Below are positions 21,376 to 33,159 of a DNA stretch of 64,000 nt, piece after piece. Made by a program: the position numbers and the translations under genes. The notes under the pieces were generated by a model. That model saw only the letters and a list, made by a program, of their open reading frames with translations, had not been told where the DNA came from and searched no databases. The DNA lies in the NCBI GenBank assembly GCA_027946365.1, contig JAPEUQ010000003.1, forward strand, positions 1,426,001 through 1,490,000, in the 5' to 3' direction. This stretch comes from Kalmusia sp. IMI 367209 (lineage: Eukaryota; Ascomycota; Dothideomycetes; Pleosporales; Didymosphaeriaceae). The stretch's first letter is position 1. Every line of letters begins with the position of its first letter.

Positions 21376-23086
21376 TTCGTCGAACGATGTGTGGGAGGAG
21401 CCCTTGCGATAGTGCAAATCGGGGAGGTGTGATGAGATGACGACAGAATTTCTCGCAGAAGGGATGGTGCTGAGCGCATTAGCTCAGTAGACGCACGAAC
21501 TTTAGAAGGAGTGTTGTGTTGTGCGCAGTGTCGACATTTGAGTCAGGATGGGCAGTGACTCAGGGGTAAGGGAAACAATGGTTGCGACCAAGCGCGAAAA
21601 TATATGTGGAAAGAGTGGTTTTTCCAAAGCAAGGTATCTACGCCCATGCATTGGAGGCGTGAGAGGTCAAGAAAAATGGGCCTGTGCTTGGACGAGGAGG
21701 CCGGGTTGTTTCCCACGCGAAAGTGTGGAACCGTTCACTTAAACTGCATCAACGCGGCAATGCGGGACGTAAGGCAACAGGGGAGAGGGCAAAGAAGTGG
21801 CTTGAGCCTCGGAGCAAGAACGTGGCAGATGATGTTAGCCTCATCGCGTGCAGAGGCGGCGGCCTCAAGTTCAAGAGCCAGCTGCGGCTGCAGCCTACCA
21901 CAATTAGTTCCCGCAAGCCGAGGCGATGCTACTCTTGCGACAGGCAGAATCATTCAAATACCGCCATTTTGCCCAACCCGAACAGGTCGTTGATTGGTGT
22001 GCTTATAGGTCGGCCTGGAAGGCGAAATGTGGATCACTCTGTACAAGAACAAAACAAACGCGGAAAGCTAGGAAATGAGATCTCTTCTGGTTCCAAAAAA
22101 TCGTGGCCGAATCTGTAGCCCAGAGTCGAATGCATGCCAATCATCGTAATGCGACATGCAGGGCAATCTGGTGGCCACGCCTCTCAGCCCAATACCATGG
22201 GATTCGAGGTGCGCCAGGAAGCAGGGTACCATCTGAACGGTGCCCTTCCAAGAAAAGCTTCGCTTCATGTGATATGAAAGCGCGGTATCAGAGTGCTAGC
22301 GACACTAACATTGCATTACACAGGCCGCACTGAGGCCTCCCTCGGGCGTCTTACCGTGCACCACTCATCCTATCGTTTCACTGACCTTCACCTGTGGCGC
22401 AGGCGGCTAGTGAGGCATATCTAGTTGATGAACAAGGTCACTTGCGCATTTAGGGGCAACGGCACTTGAGTGTGGCTGGTGATTCCAGGAGCCTGTGTTG
22501 TGGGTCGGCACAGCCGTTGAACATAGGGTAAACTCAGGGTGTGTCGTCCTGTAGAAGCGAAGCGGGATGCTGGGGCTGTTACTTGACGAGGCGAACGGCG
22601 TGGAGGTACCCTTCGACCACTGATGAGCAAAAGGACCAGTGGATGAGAACGAAGAACGGCCCCTAGCGCCGGGCTATCGGCAGGAGTTGCATCAAGGAAT
22701 ACTAGGCTGTAGAAGTACGACTAGGACAGTAATGAGCGACAATCAGGCGAGGCCGTCGGAGAGACCGTGCAATTGCTGAGCCAATGGTCGTAAATTTCAG
22801 GCGTTTGCCTTGCGGACCATTTTCAGCGCTGACCCTCGTGTATCTTACCTACCGAGCATGTATTTCCAGCACGTCCCTTTTGTTTGCTCACACTCCCCAT
22901 GGAATATGCTAAATGGACGTATGTATCGAAAGTAGGTCAGTTAAACGACGATTGAACTGGACTGAAGTGTAGAACGACGCTAGAGCGTCTGTCTCATGCG
23001 CACAATTACGTTACCTGCGCTTTCCTTGACCGGAATCCTTTGCCTCTCTAGAGCAGCGAAACATGGGTCAGGAGGATTTACGTAGA
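21376..23086. other. intergenic region
   Basis: About 1.7 kb without a supportable gene. Short frames on both strands lack domains. Confidence 0.35.
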
Positions 23087-24024
23087 TCAGGACCGCGGTA
23101 ATTTGTTATGCTGAGAAGAGAATACTGGCGCTTGGTGATCTGAAAGTGTTGAGCTCCGAGGCACAGTGAGCCTTGAGGTTGCGGTGTGGTTTCTTTGAAG
23201 CATGCAGCAGGGACATGCAGTCACCACATCGGCGGCATCTCCATCAGTGTAGCCGATTGGGTCTGTGATAAGGTAGCCTTGGGAAGACATGCAGTAGTTC
23301 CGATGAGCGGACAAGCCTGAACCACGCCATAGCAGAGGTGTGGCGCACCAGTTTTGCTGTGCCACAATTGCTTTGCCCGTATCTGGAAGGCATTGTGAGT
23401 CTCGAGCGAGGATTCTGGAACTACTGCAGAGCAGGTGATGAGGTTCCTGGGGTATGTTAGTCTTCATGCACGTCGAGGGCAAGACTGTCCCCAGCATGAA
23501 GGAGGTCCGCTTGCTTGTCTCGCTGGTGCCGGCCTCACGCAAGACAGCGCGGATCTCGCAGTGTGATGCGGGGTTTATCTCTCGGTGATCTCGACGCAAG
23601 ACTGCACCGGTGGTCTGAATCCGGCAAAAAATCAACACCATCTGGAGGTGGTGCTCGCGTAGCACCCCTGTTTCAGGGCATCCTGTGGCAAAAGACCCTT
23701 AGATCGTCTCAGCCTTGTGATGTGCTTCAGATCGGAGCACAGCGACGTCGCCCTTCTCCACTGGAACATGCGCGCTGTGGCGAAACGACTGTGCCACACC
23801 TCACCCACCAATCGCTGCGTGACTAGAGGAGACGTGCGAACAAACACAACATGAGAAGATGCAAAGTTGAAGTGACTGCAACGGTGTGACGGGAGTGTGA
23901 TGTCGGGGATGAGGAGGAATACCGGTGAGGGGATGCAGTTGGTGTCCGGGAAGGCACAAACGCTCGGAGGTTCCTGTTGGCCAGACGCACCTGCAATATA
24001 CACGCTCGTGGAAGCCACGACCAT
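23087..24024 (-). CDS. tentative secreted Cys-containing protein, multi-exon
   Basis: Two pieces suggest a gene but no full model could be built. A possible first exon starts with ATG at 24024 and reads MVVASTSVYIAGASGQQEPP then SVCAFPDTNCIPSP, a weak signal-peptide-like start followed by two Cys, and ends at a GTATTC donor. Further left a frame closing at 23087 contains QNWCATPLLW, HRNYCMSSQGYLITDPIGY and VVTACPCCMLQ, with spacing like small fungal secreted proteins. How the two connect is unknown. It could be chance; treat it as a candidate only. Confidence 0.22.
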
Positions 24025-24146
24025 GGCTGCAGCAGCCGCAACATTCACTCAAAATTGGCCGACGATGTGTCACCCCCTTTCTATTTCGCTAGAAAGCCCT
24101 GCCGCCCCTGGACGAATGCCGCGGGTGAATGTATGGTTGCATCTCA

Positions 24147-25503
<1,357 letters not shown>

Positions 25504-26630
25504 GGTTCTAGTTCTCTGCGCGTTGAAATATCACAAAGGCCGAGTGATTGAACCGAAACGAGAGAGTATATGGGGTATCCTGAGTCTGTAGAGGTGAGTT
25601 GTGGGAATTGAGCCAGCTTTTATGAGTCGATCATACCATGACTTTGCGGAGGCGTAACGGCGCTGATTGGTTGGCGCGAAGGCGGTCAAGGACATTTTTT
25701 GTTCCGCTTTCAATTCGGGGACCATCTGGACCCCTCAACAACACGTACTCCGACCACTACAGCTGAGTGCCTGGCACCAACAAAGCCTGCTCCGTTCACA
25801 TAGCGAGGGGTGTGAGTGAGGTGAGAGGAGGCGGGAAGAGCCCGACCACCGGAGGATCTGCTGCACAAGCGCTCCTGACCAGCCCTGACCGATTTGAGCT
25901 GCGGTGGGTATGGACGGGGAGACCCTCTCTCTTGTGCCTATGAGAGCTTCGATTCGAGGGCGCTTTGCAAGGAGAACCAATGGCAGACTCGTTGTGCATC
26001 CCTCCTGGATAAGATGTTACCCGGTCGCGCTATCCCACGAGAGCTTGGCATGGCTGGCATTGGCAGACGGTGCGGACCGGATTTAGCGCCCATATCCACA
26101 GGGCTCTTCAACAAATATCAACACCACGGACCCCGAACCCAGCAGTCAGAAAATCGCAGTATATACCCTGCACAGTCAGCACATCTTATCATCCTCCAGG
26201 ATGATTCAGGATGAACTCCCTTCGGCCGTTGAGCTAGACGTGCTGGTGCGCAAATGCTCAACGAACGCTCTGGGAGGCAGCGCGTGCTCGTCCCTGGTGC
26301 CGTAATGCGTCCAGAATCAATGCTCTGTCTGACAGTCAATGCTTGCCATGTTCACAGCATTTACTTCTAGCTAGAACGATCACAGGTGCACCACAATGAG
26401 GGCTCTAGTTGTCTTGCGCGTGCAGAGGCTAACGAATCACTGACTACGTCACCAAGATTGCATTCCGACGCACTTCCGAACCCCACCAACGCTCGCGACA
26501 TAGCAATTTCCCACTTCCCACGTTCTTTGTTTTTGATCAAATCCGAAATTAACTCTGTCCATTCGACTACTATCTAGCTAGGCTTGAAACTTGAGTGTCG
26601 AATTGCGCATCTCGTCCCTCCCCCTTTACC
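25504..26630. other. divergent promoter region between DAHP synthase and DSD-like gene
   Basis: 1.1 kb with no gene; both flanking genes start here and read outward. Apart from the TGAGTC pair near the left end no element stands out. The right end is pyrimidine-rich. Confidence 0.45.
25579..25628. promoter_or_regulatory. two TGAGTC elements upstream of DAHP synthase (CpcA/Gcn4-like)
   Basis: TGAGTC occurs at 25579-25584 and 25623-25628, about 76 and 120 nt before the DAHP synthase ATG. The general amino-acid control activator Gcn4/CpcA binds TGAGTCA/TGACTCA, and fungal aromatic-pathway genes are known targets. Both copies miss the final base of the full palindrome (followed by T and G), so binding is plausible but unproven. 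Confidence 0.4.
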
Positions 26631-27698
26631 ATGGCGGCGCCGCTCGACTACGCCTCCCTCACGGCCATCCCCACGAGCTACGCCTCCTGCTCTCTCGGCT
26701 CTCCTTCCTCCCCACCCCCGCTCCTCGACCGCCTCGATGCCATCTCCACCGCCAACTTCTCCGCCATCGAGCTGTCCTTCCCCGACATCTTGTCCTACGG
26801 CAAGACGCTCCTTGGCCATGCGCCCGACCCTAAAGACTATGATGAACTCGTCAAAGTTACCAAAGCTATTAAGAATGAATGCGATAATCGAAAACTCGGC
26901 GTCATGATGCTGCAGCCATTCGCCAACTTCGAGGGCTGGAAGGAGGGCAGCGAGGGGCGCAAGGATGCCTGGGAGCGGGCGCGTGGATGGGTGCGCATCA
27001 TGCAGGCTGCGGGCACAGACATGCTGCAAGTAGGGAGCACGGACACACCAAACGAGAATCTAGACTTGGACAAAGTAGTGCCTGATCTCAGGGAGCTGTG
27101 CGACATGCTCAAGGAACATGGGTTCAAGGTCGCGTACGAGAACTGGTGCTGGAGCACGCATGCGCCCGACTGGAAGGATGTGTGGGGAATTGTCAAAAAA
27201 GTGGATAGAGACAATATCGGGCTTTGCCTTGATACCTTTCAGACCGCGGGTGGAGAGTGGGCAGATCCAACGACAGAATCAGGACTACTTGAGGACGTCT
27301 CGAAGATCGAACTTATACATAGGTTCCAGGCGAGCTTAGATGACCTTACGAAGACAATCCCAAAGGAAAAAATTTATCTGCTGCAGGTCAGCGATGCATA
27401 TATGGTGCCGGAGCCGCTAAGTGTAGAGGCAGATGAGCAGGGCTTGCGGCCGAGAGGGAGATGGAGTCATGATTTCAGGCCGCTACCGTACAACGGGGGA
27501 CGTCTGCCTGTAGTGGATGTAACGACTGCGGTGCTACGCACTGGATTCAGAGGTTGGTTTAGTTACGAGGTGTTTGACGGGGGCCCGGACGGGAAGGAAA
27601 AAGAGCAGGACATCGTTGCTTATGCGCAGACAGCACGTAATGTTCATGCTCGACTAATCGCCGAGTGTGCCGGGAAGAAGTTTCCTCCGAAAAAGTAG
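26631..27698 (+). CDS. 3-dehydroshikimate-dehydratase-like TIM barrel
   Basis: An intronless 355-aa protein; ATG 26631 sits in a good context (ttaccatgg). The length matches fungal dehydroshikimate dehydratase (QutC/QA-4, about 350 aa) and the fold is PF01261. Seen: FSAIELSFPDIL, VMMLQPFANFEGW, MLQVGSTDTPNENLD, VAYENWCWSTHAPDW (family form YE..CWST), IGLCLDTFQTAGGEWADPT, IYLLQVSDAY, then LPVVDVTTAVLRTGFRGW and FSYEVFDGG. Putative metal ligands are Glu in YENW, Asp in CLDTFQ, the residues around QVSDA and Glu in SYEVF. It would convert 3-dehydroshikimate to protocatechuate. The CWST and LDTF motifs make this a closer match to the family than the gene at 9939. It is divergent from DAHP synthase. 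Confidence 0.85.
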   Translation: MAAPLDYASLTAIPTSYASCSLGSPSSPPPLLDRLDAISTANFSAIELSFPDILSYGKTLLGHAPDPKDYDELVKVTKAIKNECDNRKLGVMMLQPFANFEGWKEGSEGRKDAWERARGWVRIMQAAGTDMLQVGSTDTPNENLDLDKVVPDLRELCDMLKEHGFKVAYENWCWSTHAPDWKDVWGIVKKVDRDNIGLCLDTFQTAGGEWADPTTESGLLEDVSKIELIHRFQASLDDLTKTIPKEKIYLLQVSDAYMVPEPLSVEADEQGLRPRGRWSHDFRPLPYNGGRLPVVDVTTAVLRTGFRGWFSYEVFDGGPDGKEKEQDIVAYAQTARNVHARLIAECAGKKFPPKK

Positions 27699-28237
27699 CT
27701 GTGCGGTAAGAAAGGCTTAGTGTTTTGTGTCGTGATGGCAAGAATTAGGCTCAAGTACATAGATTAAGAGTTCGCAATCTTGTGAACTGGTGCGATATGG
27801 CTGGTACGAGATTCGTTCTACGCTCACCGCGCGTTCCTACACATCCCTGCTGTGTTCCCGTCACTGCATTCCATCATAACCCGAGCGTCCGCGCACTTCA
27901 TCTTTTCTACACTTCGTTTTACTAGTCCCCGGGCCCACTGCTTGTCTATCCTTCTGCTCTATATGCTGATTTCAACGGGTGCAGTCTCTGGTTAATCGCT
28001 AAAGGTAAGCTTTAGTTTCCATCTCCACAGCGGGAAGGGTTGGCAAGCCCTCATTATGACTTTCCATGATCGTCTTCGCTAAGCTGAACGTGTCCATGTC
28101 TTGAATGATTGCGTTTATAGCAATAGATGACGAGCGCTATGATGCCAACAGATAACATAAGTAAGGCTACGGAGTGTAAAGTGAGGCTTGATAGAGTCAG
28201 TTGTCTAACTTAGTCAAGCGGCCCAGCACATTACATC
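27699..28237. other. convergent intergenic region
   Basis: 540 bp between the 3' ends of two genes; no gene or clear element seen. Confidence 0.4.
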
Positions 28238-29374
28238 TTACAGTTCGCCATGGCTTGGCTGCCCTGAGCCTGCCCGCTTGGAAAATCTCGTGGCAGCGTC
28301 GAGAAATAAGCGGTCCAATTCGGCGGCGGCGGTCGCATTGCTAACTTTCAAACGAAGGTAATGCTGGTCCCTTGCTGTCGTGTGGTATACCCACTCGTTT
28401 GTGCCATTGGCCAGTATTCTGTTGTACCCCAGCTCATTTCCTAACTCAAATAAATTCCCTAGGCCATTCGCGATGTAGAGCACTGTGAGTGGGTCCCAGC
28501 TGGATAGCGGCTTGCCATATCCGTAGTAGATATAACCCATTCTAATGGGGTCATCGTCGAGCTGGCTTTTCATCAGAGGTTCGCCTGCTAGCACGTGTTT
28601 GCCAACTTCGTCGCCGATGAATGTCATTTTCCCGTCCCAAGAATTTATAACATGAGCGGTTAGAGTCGGATTAGAACCCCAGAAATTCCAGCTATGTCCT
28701 GAAGGATAGCCACCGCCCATGATGGCGAGCTCGACCACTTTGGCGTTGACAAGCTCTCGACCGTTGAGCTGTGAATAGTCGTCGGCCGTTGAGTTGAGCA
28801 ATCCAGATAGCTGTGCCATTATCAGTGCATGATTCCAGATCAAGCCTTAACTTTGGCGACGTACGTTATCTAAGAAGCCAATCGATGCGATATAGATACT
28901 CTTATCATCGGATTCTGAGAGTAGCTTTCTGTAAAGCTGTACCGGGTCCCACGCGTCTTCGGCATGACCCCACGATAGAGTGCCTCCTGACCAGTGATAG
29001 GCTATCTTGCTCGTGTACTCGCCAAGTTCAAAGTACCAGCTATCAAAGAATGTCTTGTTATTTAAAGGCCGAGGGATTCCAACTGGCGTGTCTGGCAGCC
29101 CATAGTGCGCGAGGATGGCAGACGCCGTGAGGGCAGAGTATTCAGAATGACTGTTGACATTTACACCTAAAAGCTTCACACCAGGCAGGGTCGCGCCGAG
29201 AAGCAATGCGCCTGCATCGCTGCACTTTCAGTAAGCTTTGAGTACGTCAAATTGGCGCCGGGCTTGAGCGTACTCGACGTCGCTAAAGAGATCCGTGTCG
29301 ATGATCAAGTTCTTCTGCGCTGCGGCCACAACAGCGCCAGTACCGACAGCAGCGACCGCGCCCAGGAGTCTCAT
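28238..29374 (-). CDS. secreted inosine-uridine-preferring nucleoside hydrolase
   Basis: Exons 29374-29274, 29219-28865 and 28810-28238 join to 342 aa. The N-terminus MRLLGAVAAVGTGAVVAAAQ is a likely signal peptide. Next comes LIIDTDLFSDVDDAGAL, the Asp-rich calcium site that defines the family (PF01156); the first intron falls inside it and the join restores DVDDA. Later parts MGGGYPSGHSWNFWGS and SSWDPLTVLY match the substrate and ribose-binding regions. The enzyme would split nucleosides into base and ribose outside the cell, for nutrition or to change extracellular nucleoside signals. Several Asn-x-Ser/Thr sites fit secretion. Divergent from the HET gene. Confidence 0.9.
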
Positions 29375-29713
29375 GCTAGACACAAGATGACCGAAGGTTT
29401 CCAAAGAAGAGTGACGTGGTGGGATATAGCATGAGAGTAATTCGAGGCAATGTTGGTAACCTGGCGAGCGCCCCCTCGCCGACCTGCCGATCTGTTGCCT
29501 TCGCTAGCAATCCTCTGTGGGTAAGCGAACGATTCTCTTGATATGATTCGACGCCTCTTATTGATAAACGAATGCTAAATGAGTGATTGCATCCGCAACG
29601 TGTGCAGCAGACATCTGCAGGGTAGTTTCTTTCTATCCAGCGCCTGATTTAAGGTGGGGATCCCAGGCTAAGGCCAGCAGAGAGGTCATGGTACCTCATG
29701 ATCAACACCCCAC
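29375..29713. promoter_or_regulatory. divergent promoter region, nucleoside hydrolase / HET gene
   Basis: Both neighbours start here and read outward over 340 bp. No specific motif recognised. Confidence 0.4.
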
Positions 29714-31849
29714 ATGCTAGAGAACCTTCGCTCGCTACTCCAGCGCTACTTCGGTGCGTATCGGGACCCTACCTACATCGCCTATCCTCTAGATGTTTCC
29801 CGACGAGATATCAGGCTTGTATATGTTGAGAGAGGGGACTGGCACGATGAAATCAAATGTCGGCTTGATGTTGTCAGCCTAGACTCGAAACCAGACTTCG
29901 AGGCCCTGTCGTACGCTTGGGGAGACGCCTCCCAGACTAGACATATTTGTCTTGGCCGAAAACGGGTGGAAGTCGGTATCAACTTACAGTCTGCTCTCCG
30001 TCGACTGCGACGCACCAACGAAGATAGAGCTCTGTGGGTAGATGCCATATGTATCAACCAGCGCGACGTGCAGGAGCGAAATGAGCAAGTTCTTCTCATG
30101 AAGGACATCTATCGCACTTGCCGGAACGTGTTGATATGGCTCGGCGAACCAGAAGGCTACAATAACCTCAAGGATCACCCCAGCAAACCGCACGAATGGT
30201 CAACAAACTTCTCGCAACTGGATGAAGAGCTCGCTATTCACGAGGTTGACGAGCGAACCATGTTGGATTTTGAGCGGGACATCAAGACATATTATCGACT
30301 GCCCTTCTCGCTAAGACACAGCATGTCTATCGACAGGTATTTAGGGGCGTATTGCTTGATGATCCGACTTGCGCAAAACAAGCACCTCTTAGAAAAAGAT
30401 ATTTCCTTCCTCCTCAACCATGATGCATTCCATAGATTTATCCTGGCCCTTGACGAGATCATGCACTGTCAGTGGTGGTCGAGGCAGTGGGTAATCCAAG
30501 AGGTTGTTCTGCCGACTTCCGTCAAGGTCTACTTTGGCAACTTTGTAGCGCCCTGGGACCTCCTCGGTCGTGCAGCACACAATTACGAACTTCACCGCAC
30601 TAGTTGCTGTGAGAACCATTATATCAACCTTCACTGGAATGACATTCGCCTTTTGGAAAATTTCAGCCGGACGGTAGTCCAGGTAGATAATCTCAGAAGG
30701 AATTTGCAATCAATAGCACGAGGTGATAGCGGCATTCTTATCTCGCTAAGACAGTTGTTGTGGAAGTTCAGGGACCGAAATACAAGTGATCCAAGAGACA
30801 CAATCTACACGCTCGTTCCACTTGCGAACTACTGGAATGGGGAGCTGGCCATCACTCCTGATTACTATCCGACAACACAACAAGTGTTTTGCGCTGCAGT
30901 TAAAACGATTGTCGCTGTTGATAATACACTGGAGATATTGATGGGCACGATGGAGAAGGATCTGACTGGTCTACCATCTTGGGTACCCGACTGGACAAGA
31001 AAGCCCTCTCGGTTCGAGGAAGAGAGACTCGAACGGTGCTGCCTTTTCCGCGCTTCTCTAAATCATAAGCTCGAGATTGAGTTCATTCATGACACCTATC
31101 TTAAAGTCGGCGGCGTCTATTTCGACGAAGTTATTGCTATAGCCGAGATCATGGACTTCTCGAGCGAGGAAAAATGTCACGAGCTTTTCGCATCATGGTA
31201 TGCATTTATCTGCCGTAATGGACCTATTACTACTGTCTATCCGAGCGGAGGGACAAAAATGGAAGCCTATTGGCGTACACTATGCCTAGATACAGCCCGC
31301 TCGATAAACGACATGGACATTGGCAATCGGTACACCCGTTGCTCGGAAAAATACGTAGAGGAGGGACAAGAGAGATGGATGGATGAAGACGGTATGCCAC
31401 TGCGTGAAATTGGGGATGATGAGCCAAGTCACTTAGATTTGGGCAAAGGTGCAAGTGATGACACAGTCTTTGCTCAAGAAGTGATGTCACCACCATCTCC
31501 ACCAAAACTTGAAAAGAAAATTAGGTCCAATGATAGCTCTACCAATAAGCTGAAATTTGTTGCGGTGGACTTTGCTATTTGCTCGGCGACGTGGAGTCGA
31601 AGATTGTTCTTCACGAGACGTGGTTTCATCGGCATCGGTCCGCCATCGATGCAGGAGGGCGATACTGTACAGGTATTTGGCGGCGGAAGTATGCCCTTTA
31701 TAATTCGTGATATCGGGCGGAAAAGGGTATCTGGTGTCGGTGCGAAGACTTGCTACAAATTACTTGGTGAATGTTATTTACATGGGATTATGGACGGCGA
31801 GGCTGTTAGAGAGTATGAGCAGCGACAGGTCATTACCTACCTAGCATGA
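29714..31849 (+). CDS. HET-domain (heterokaryon incompatibility) protein
   Basis: A single open frame of 711 aa. The HET domain (PF06985) starts near residue 55: FEALSYAWGDAS, then LQSALRRLRR, LWVDAICINQRDVQERNEQV and YRTCRNVLIWLGEPE, all classic HET blocks. The long C-terminal part has the usual pattern of this family (WWSRQWVIQE, DPRDTIYTLVPLA, LPSWVPDW) and ends with a conserved tail-like block (YLHGIMDGEAV). HET proteins trigger a cell-death reaction on recognition of non-self in fungal fusion or, more widely, act in innate-immunity-like signalling. No NLR or STAND domain and no membrane segment are seen. The partner gene is unknown; the divergent neighbour is a secreted nucleoside hydrolase. 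Confidence 0.93.
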   Translation: MLENLRSLLQRYFGAYRDPTYIAYPLDVSRRDIRLVYVERGDWHDEIKCRLDVVSLDSKPDFEALSYAWGDASQTRHICLGRKRVEVGINLQSALRRLRRTNEDRALWVDAICINQRDVQERNEQVLLMKDIYRTCRNVLIWLGEPEGYNNLKDHPSKPHEWSTNFSQLDEELAIHEVDERTMLDFERDIKTYYRLPFSLRHSMSIDRYLGAYCLMIRLAQNKHLLEKDISFLLNHDAFHRFILALDEIMHCQWWSRQWVIQEVVLPTSVKVYFGNFVAPWDLLGRAAHNYELHRTSCCENHYINLHWNDIRLLENFSRTVVQVDNLRRNLQSIARGDSGILISLRQLLWKFRDRNTSDPRDTIYTLVPLANYWNGELAITPDYYPTTQQVFCAAVKTIVAVDNTLEILMGTMEKDLTGLPSWVPDWTRKPSRFEEERLERCCLFRASLNHKLEIEFIHDTYLKVGGVYFDEVIAIAEIMDFSSEEKCHELFASWYAFICRNGPITTVYPSGGTKMEAYWRTLCLDTARSINDMDIGNRYTRCSEKYVEEGQERWMDEDGMPLREIGDDEPSHLDLGKGASDDTVFAQEVMSPPSPPKLEKKIRSNDSSTNKLKFVAVDFAICSATWSRRLFFTRRGFIGIGPPSMQEGDTVQVFGGGSMPFIIRDIGRKRVSGVGAKTCYKLLGECYLHGIMDGEAVREYEQRQVITYLA

Positions 31850-33159
31850 AACAGCATATCAATCTATTTATATAATGATATCCATTGGCATTGTACTGCT
31901 ATATTGTACTACTTGTTATTTTCTGGGACGAAGCCGACGCAAGGATTGGCTTGCGAACGTGCAGCCCGCGATTCAGCGCTAATACATTTTGAAACGAGCT
32001 TATCGAGTCCCCAAAACCCGGCTTGATGAAATGGTGAGAAGCACTAATACGCTCAGAAGAGCAGGGCAAACCCTGTTCTTGGGACCAGCAAACGTCCCAT
32101 GAAGTTACTATATTAGGGATTCAAACGTGGGAGGAATAGCACCCTATCAATGTATACCCATTGACCAATGATCATCCTCTCCAACATCTGGCGCTTTTTC
32201 TGAGTCGATATCGTAATGGCTGCGTCTACCTTGTAAGGCTCACTTGTTACCTAGCGCGATCGATTCATTGTACGTATACTTCTCCGCCCGAATTTGCAGG
32301 TTCTTGCCAGCGGTGATGAAACAATGAGTTTTAGTTTGGCCAATTCCAGTCAACGCAATAGATCTGAACATTGAATAGCACAGATCAAGGTCACCAAGGT
32401 TTGGGTGTCGGCGGTGTAATTGGGAGCAACTATGTAGACGGTAGCTGTTTGACTGCAATAGCCTGATGCTTACGAATTTTAGCATTGGAAGCTTTTATGA
32501 CTTAGAGGTGGCGGACCTCACGCTTCCGCTTCGCATTCCTAGCTGCAGCTTGAGTCATCGCTGGCAAGGATAGAGCGACCCTGCGGTAGTAATGCATGCA
32601 TCGGTGATCCCCGAGTGTGTGGGGGAGAAGTTCCCTCACTAGAAGCAGGTTTGCGCTGATCGTGTCATATGTCAAGTGAGGGATGACGATAAAACATTTC
32701 AAGCTCGTAAGGTTGGATTCTATTTCAATCGAACTAATTGTTAACAAACAGATGAGGCTATGTAATGAATCACATTTACGAAATACAACATAATCAGCCT
32801 CTCATTAGAGTTTGGTACATGGTCTGGTAAATTAAAAAAACAGCGCAGCCTGCATTTGCGAATTTGGAAGAATGGATTCTTGTGCCAATGAAAATAACTG
32901 ATTCAATGTATTTATTTGAAACTATCGTTCAAGACAAAGGCACAAACGAAGAGCTTTAGCAATCTGCAGAAGCCGATCAACCCATCATCAGTCCTTAGCT
33001 ATTCCGTGATATACTGATTTCCCAGCATCATATAATATTCTACAGACACTTACAGAATGTTTACATCTCTACATCAAAGTGCTAAGCGGTGGTTTGAAAG
33101 GTGCCTTATGTGTCAAGGTATTTTTTGGTAGCCCAACTCACTTCGGTGAGGGAGAGCTA
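31850..33159. other. AT-rich intergenic region
   Basis: 1.3 kb with no supported gene; AT-rich, especially 32.7-33.1 kb. The flanking genes converge here. Confidence 0.4.
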
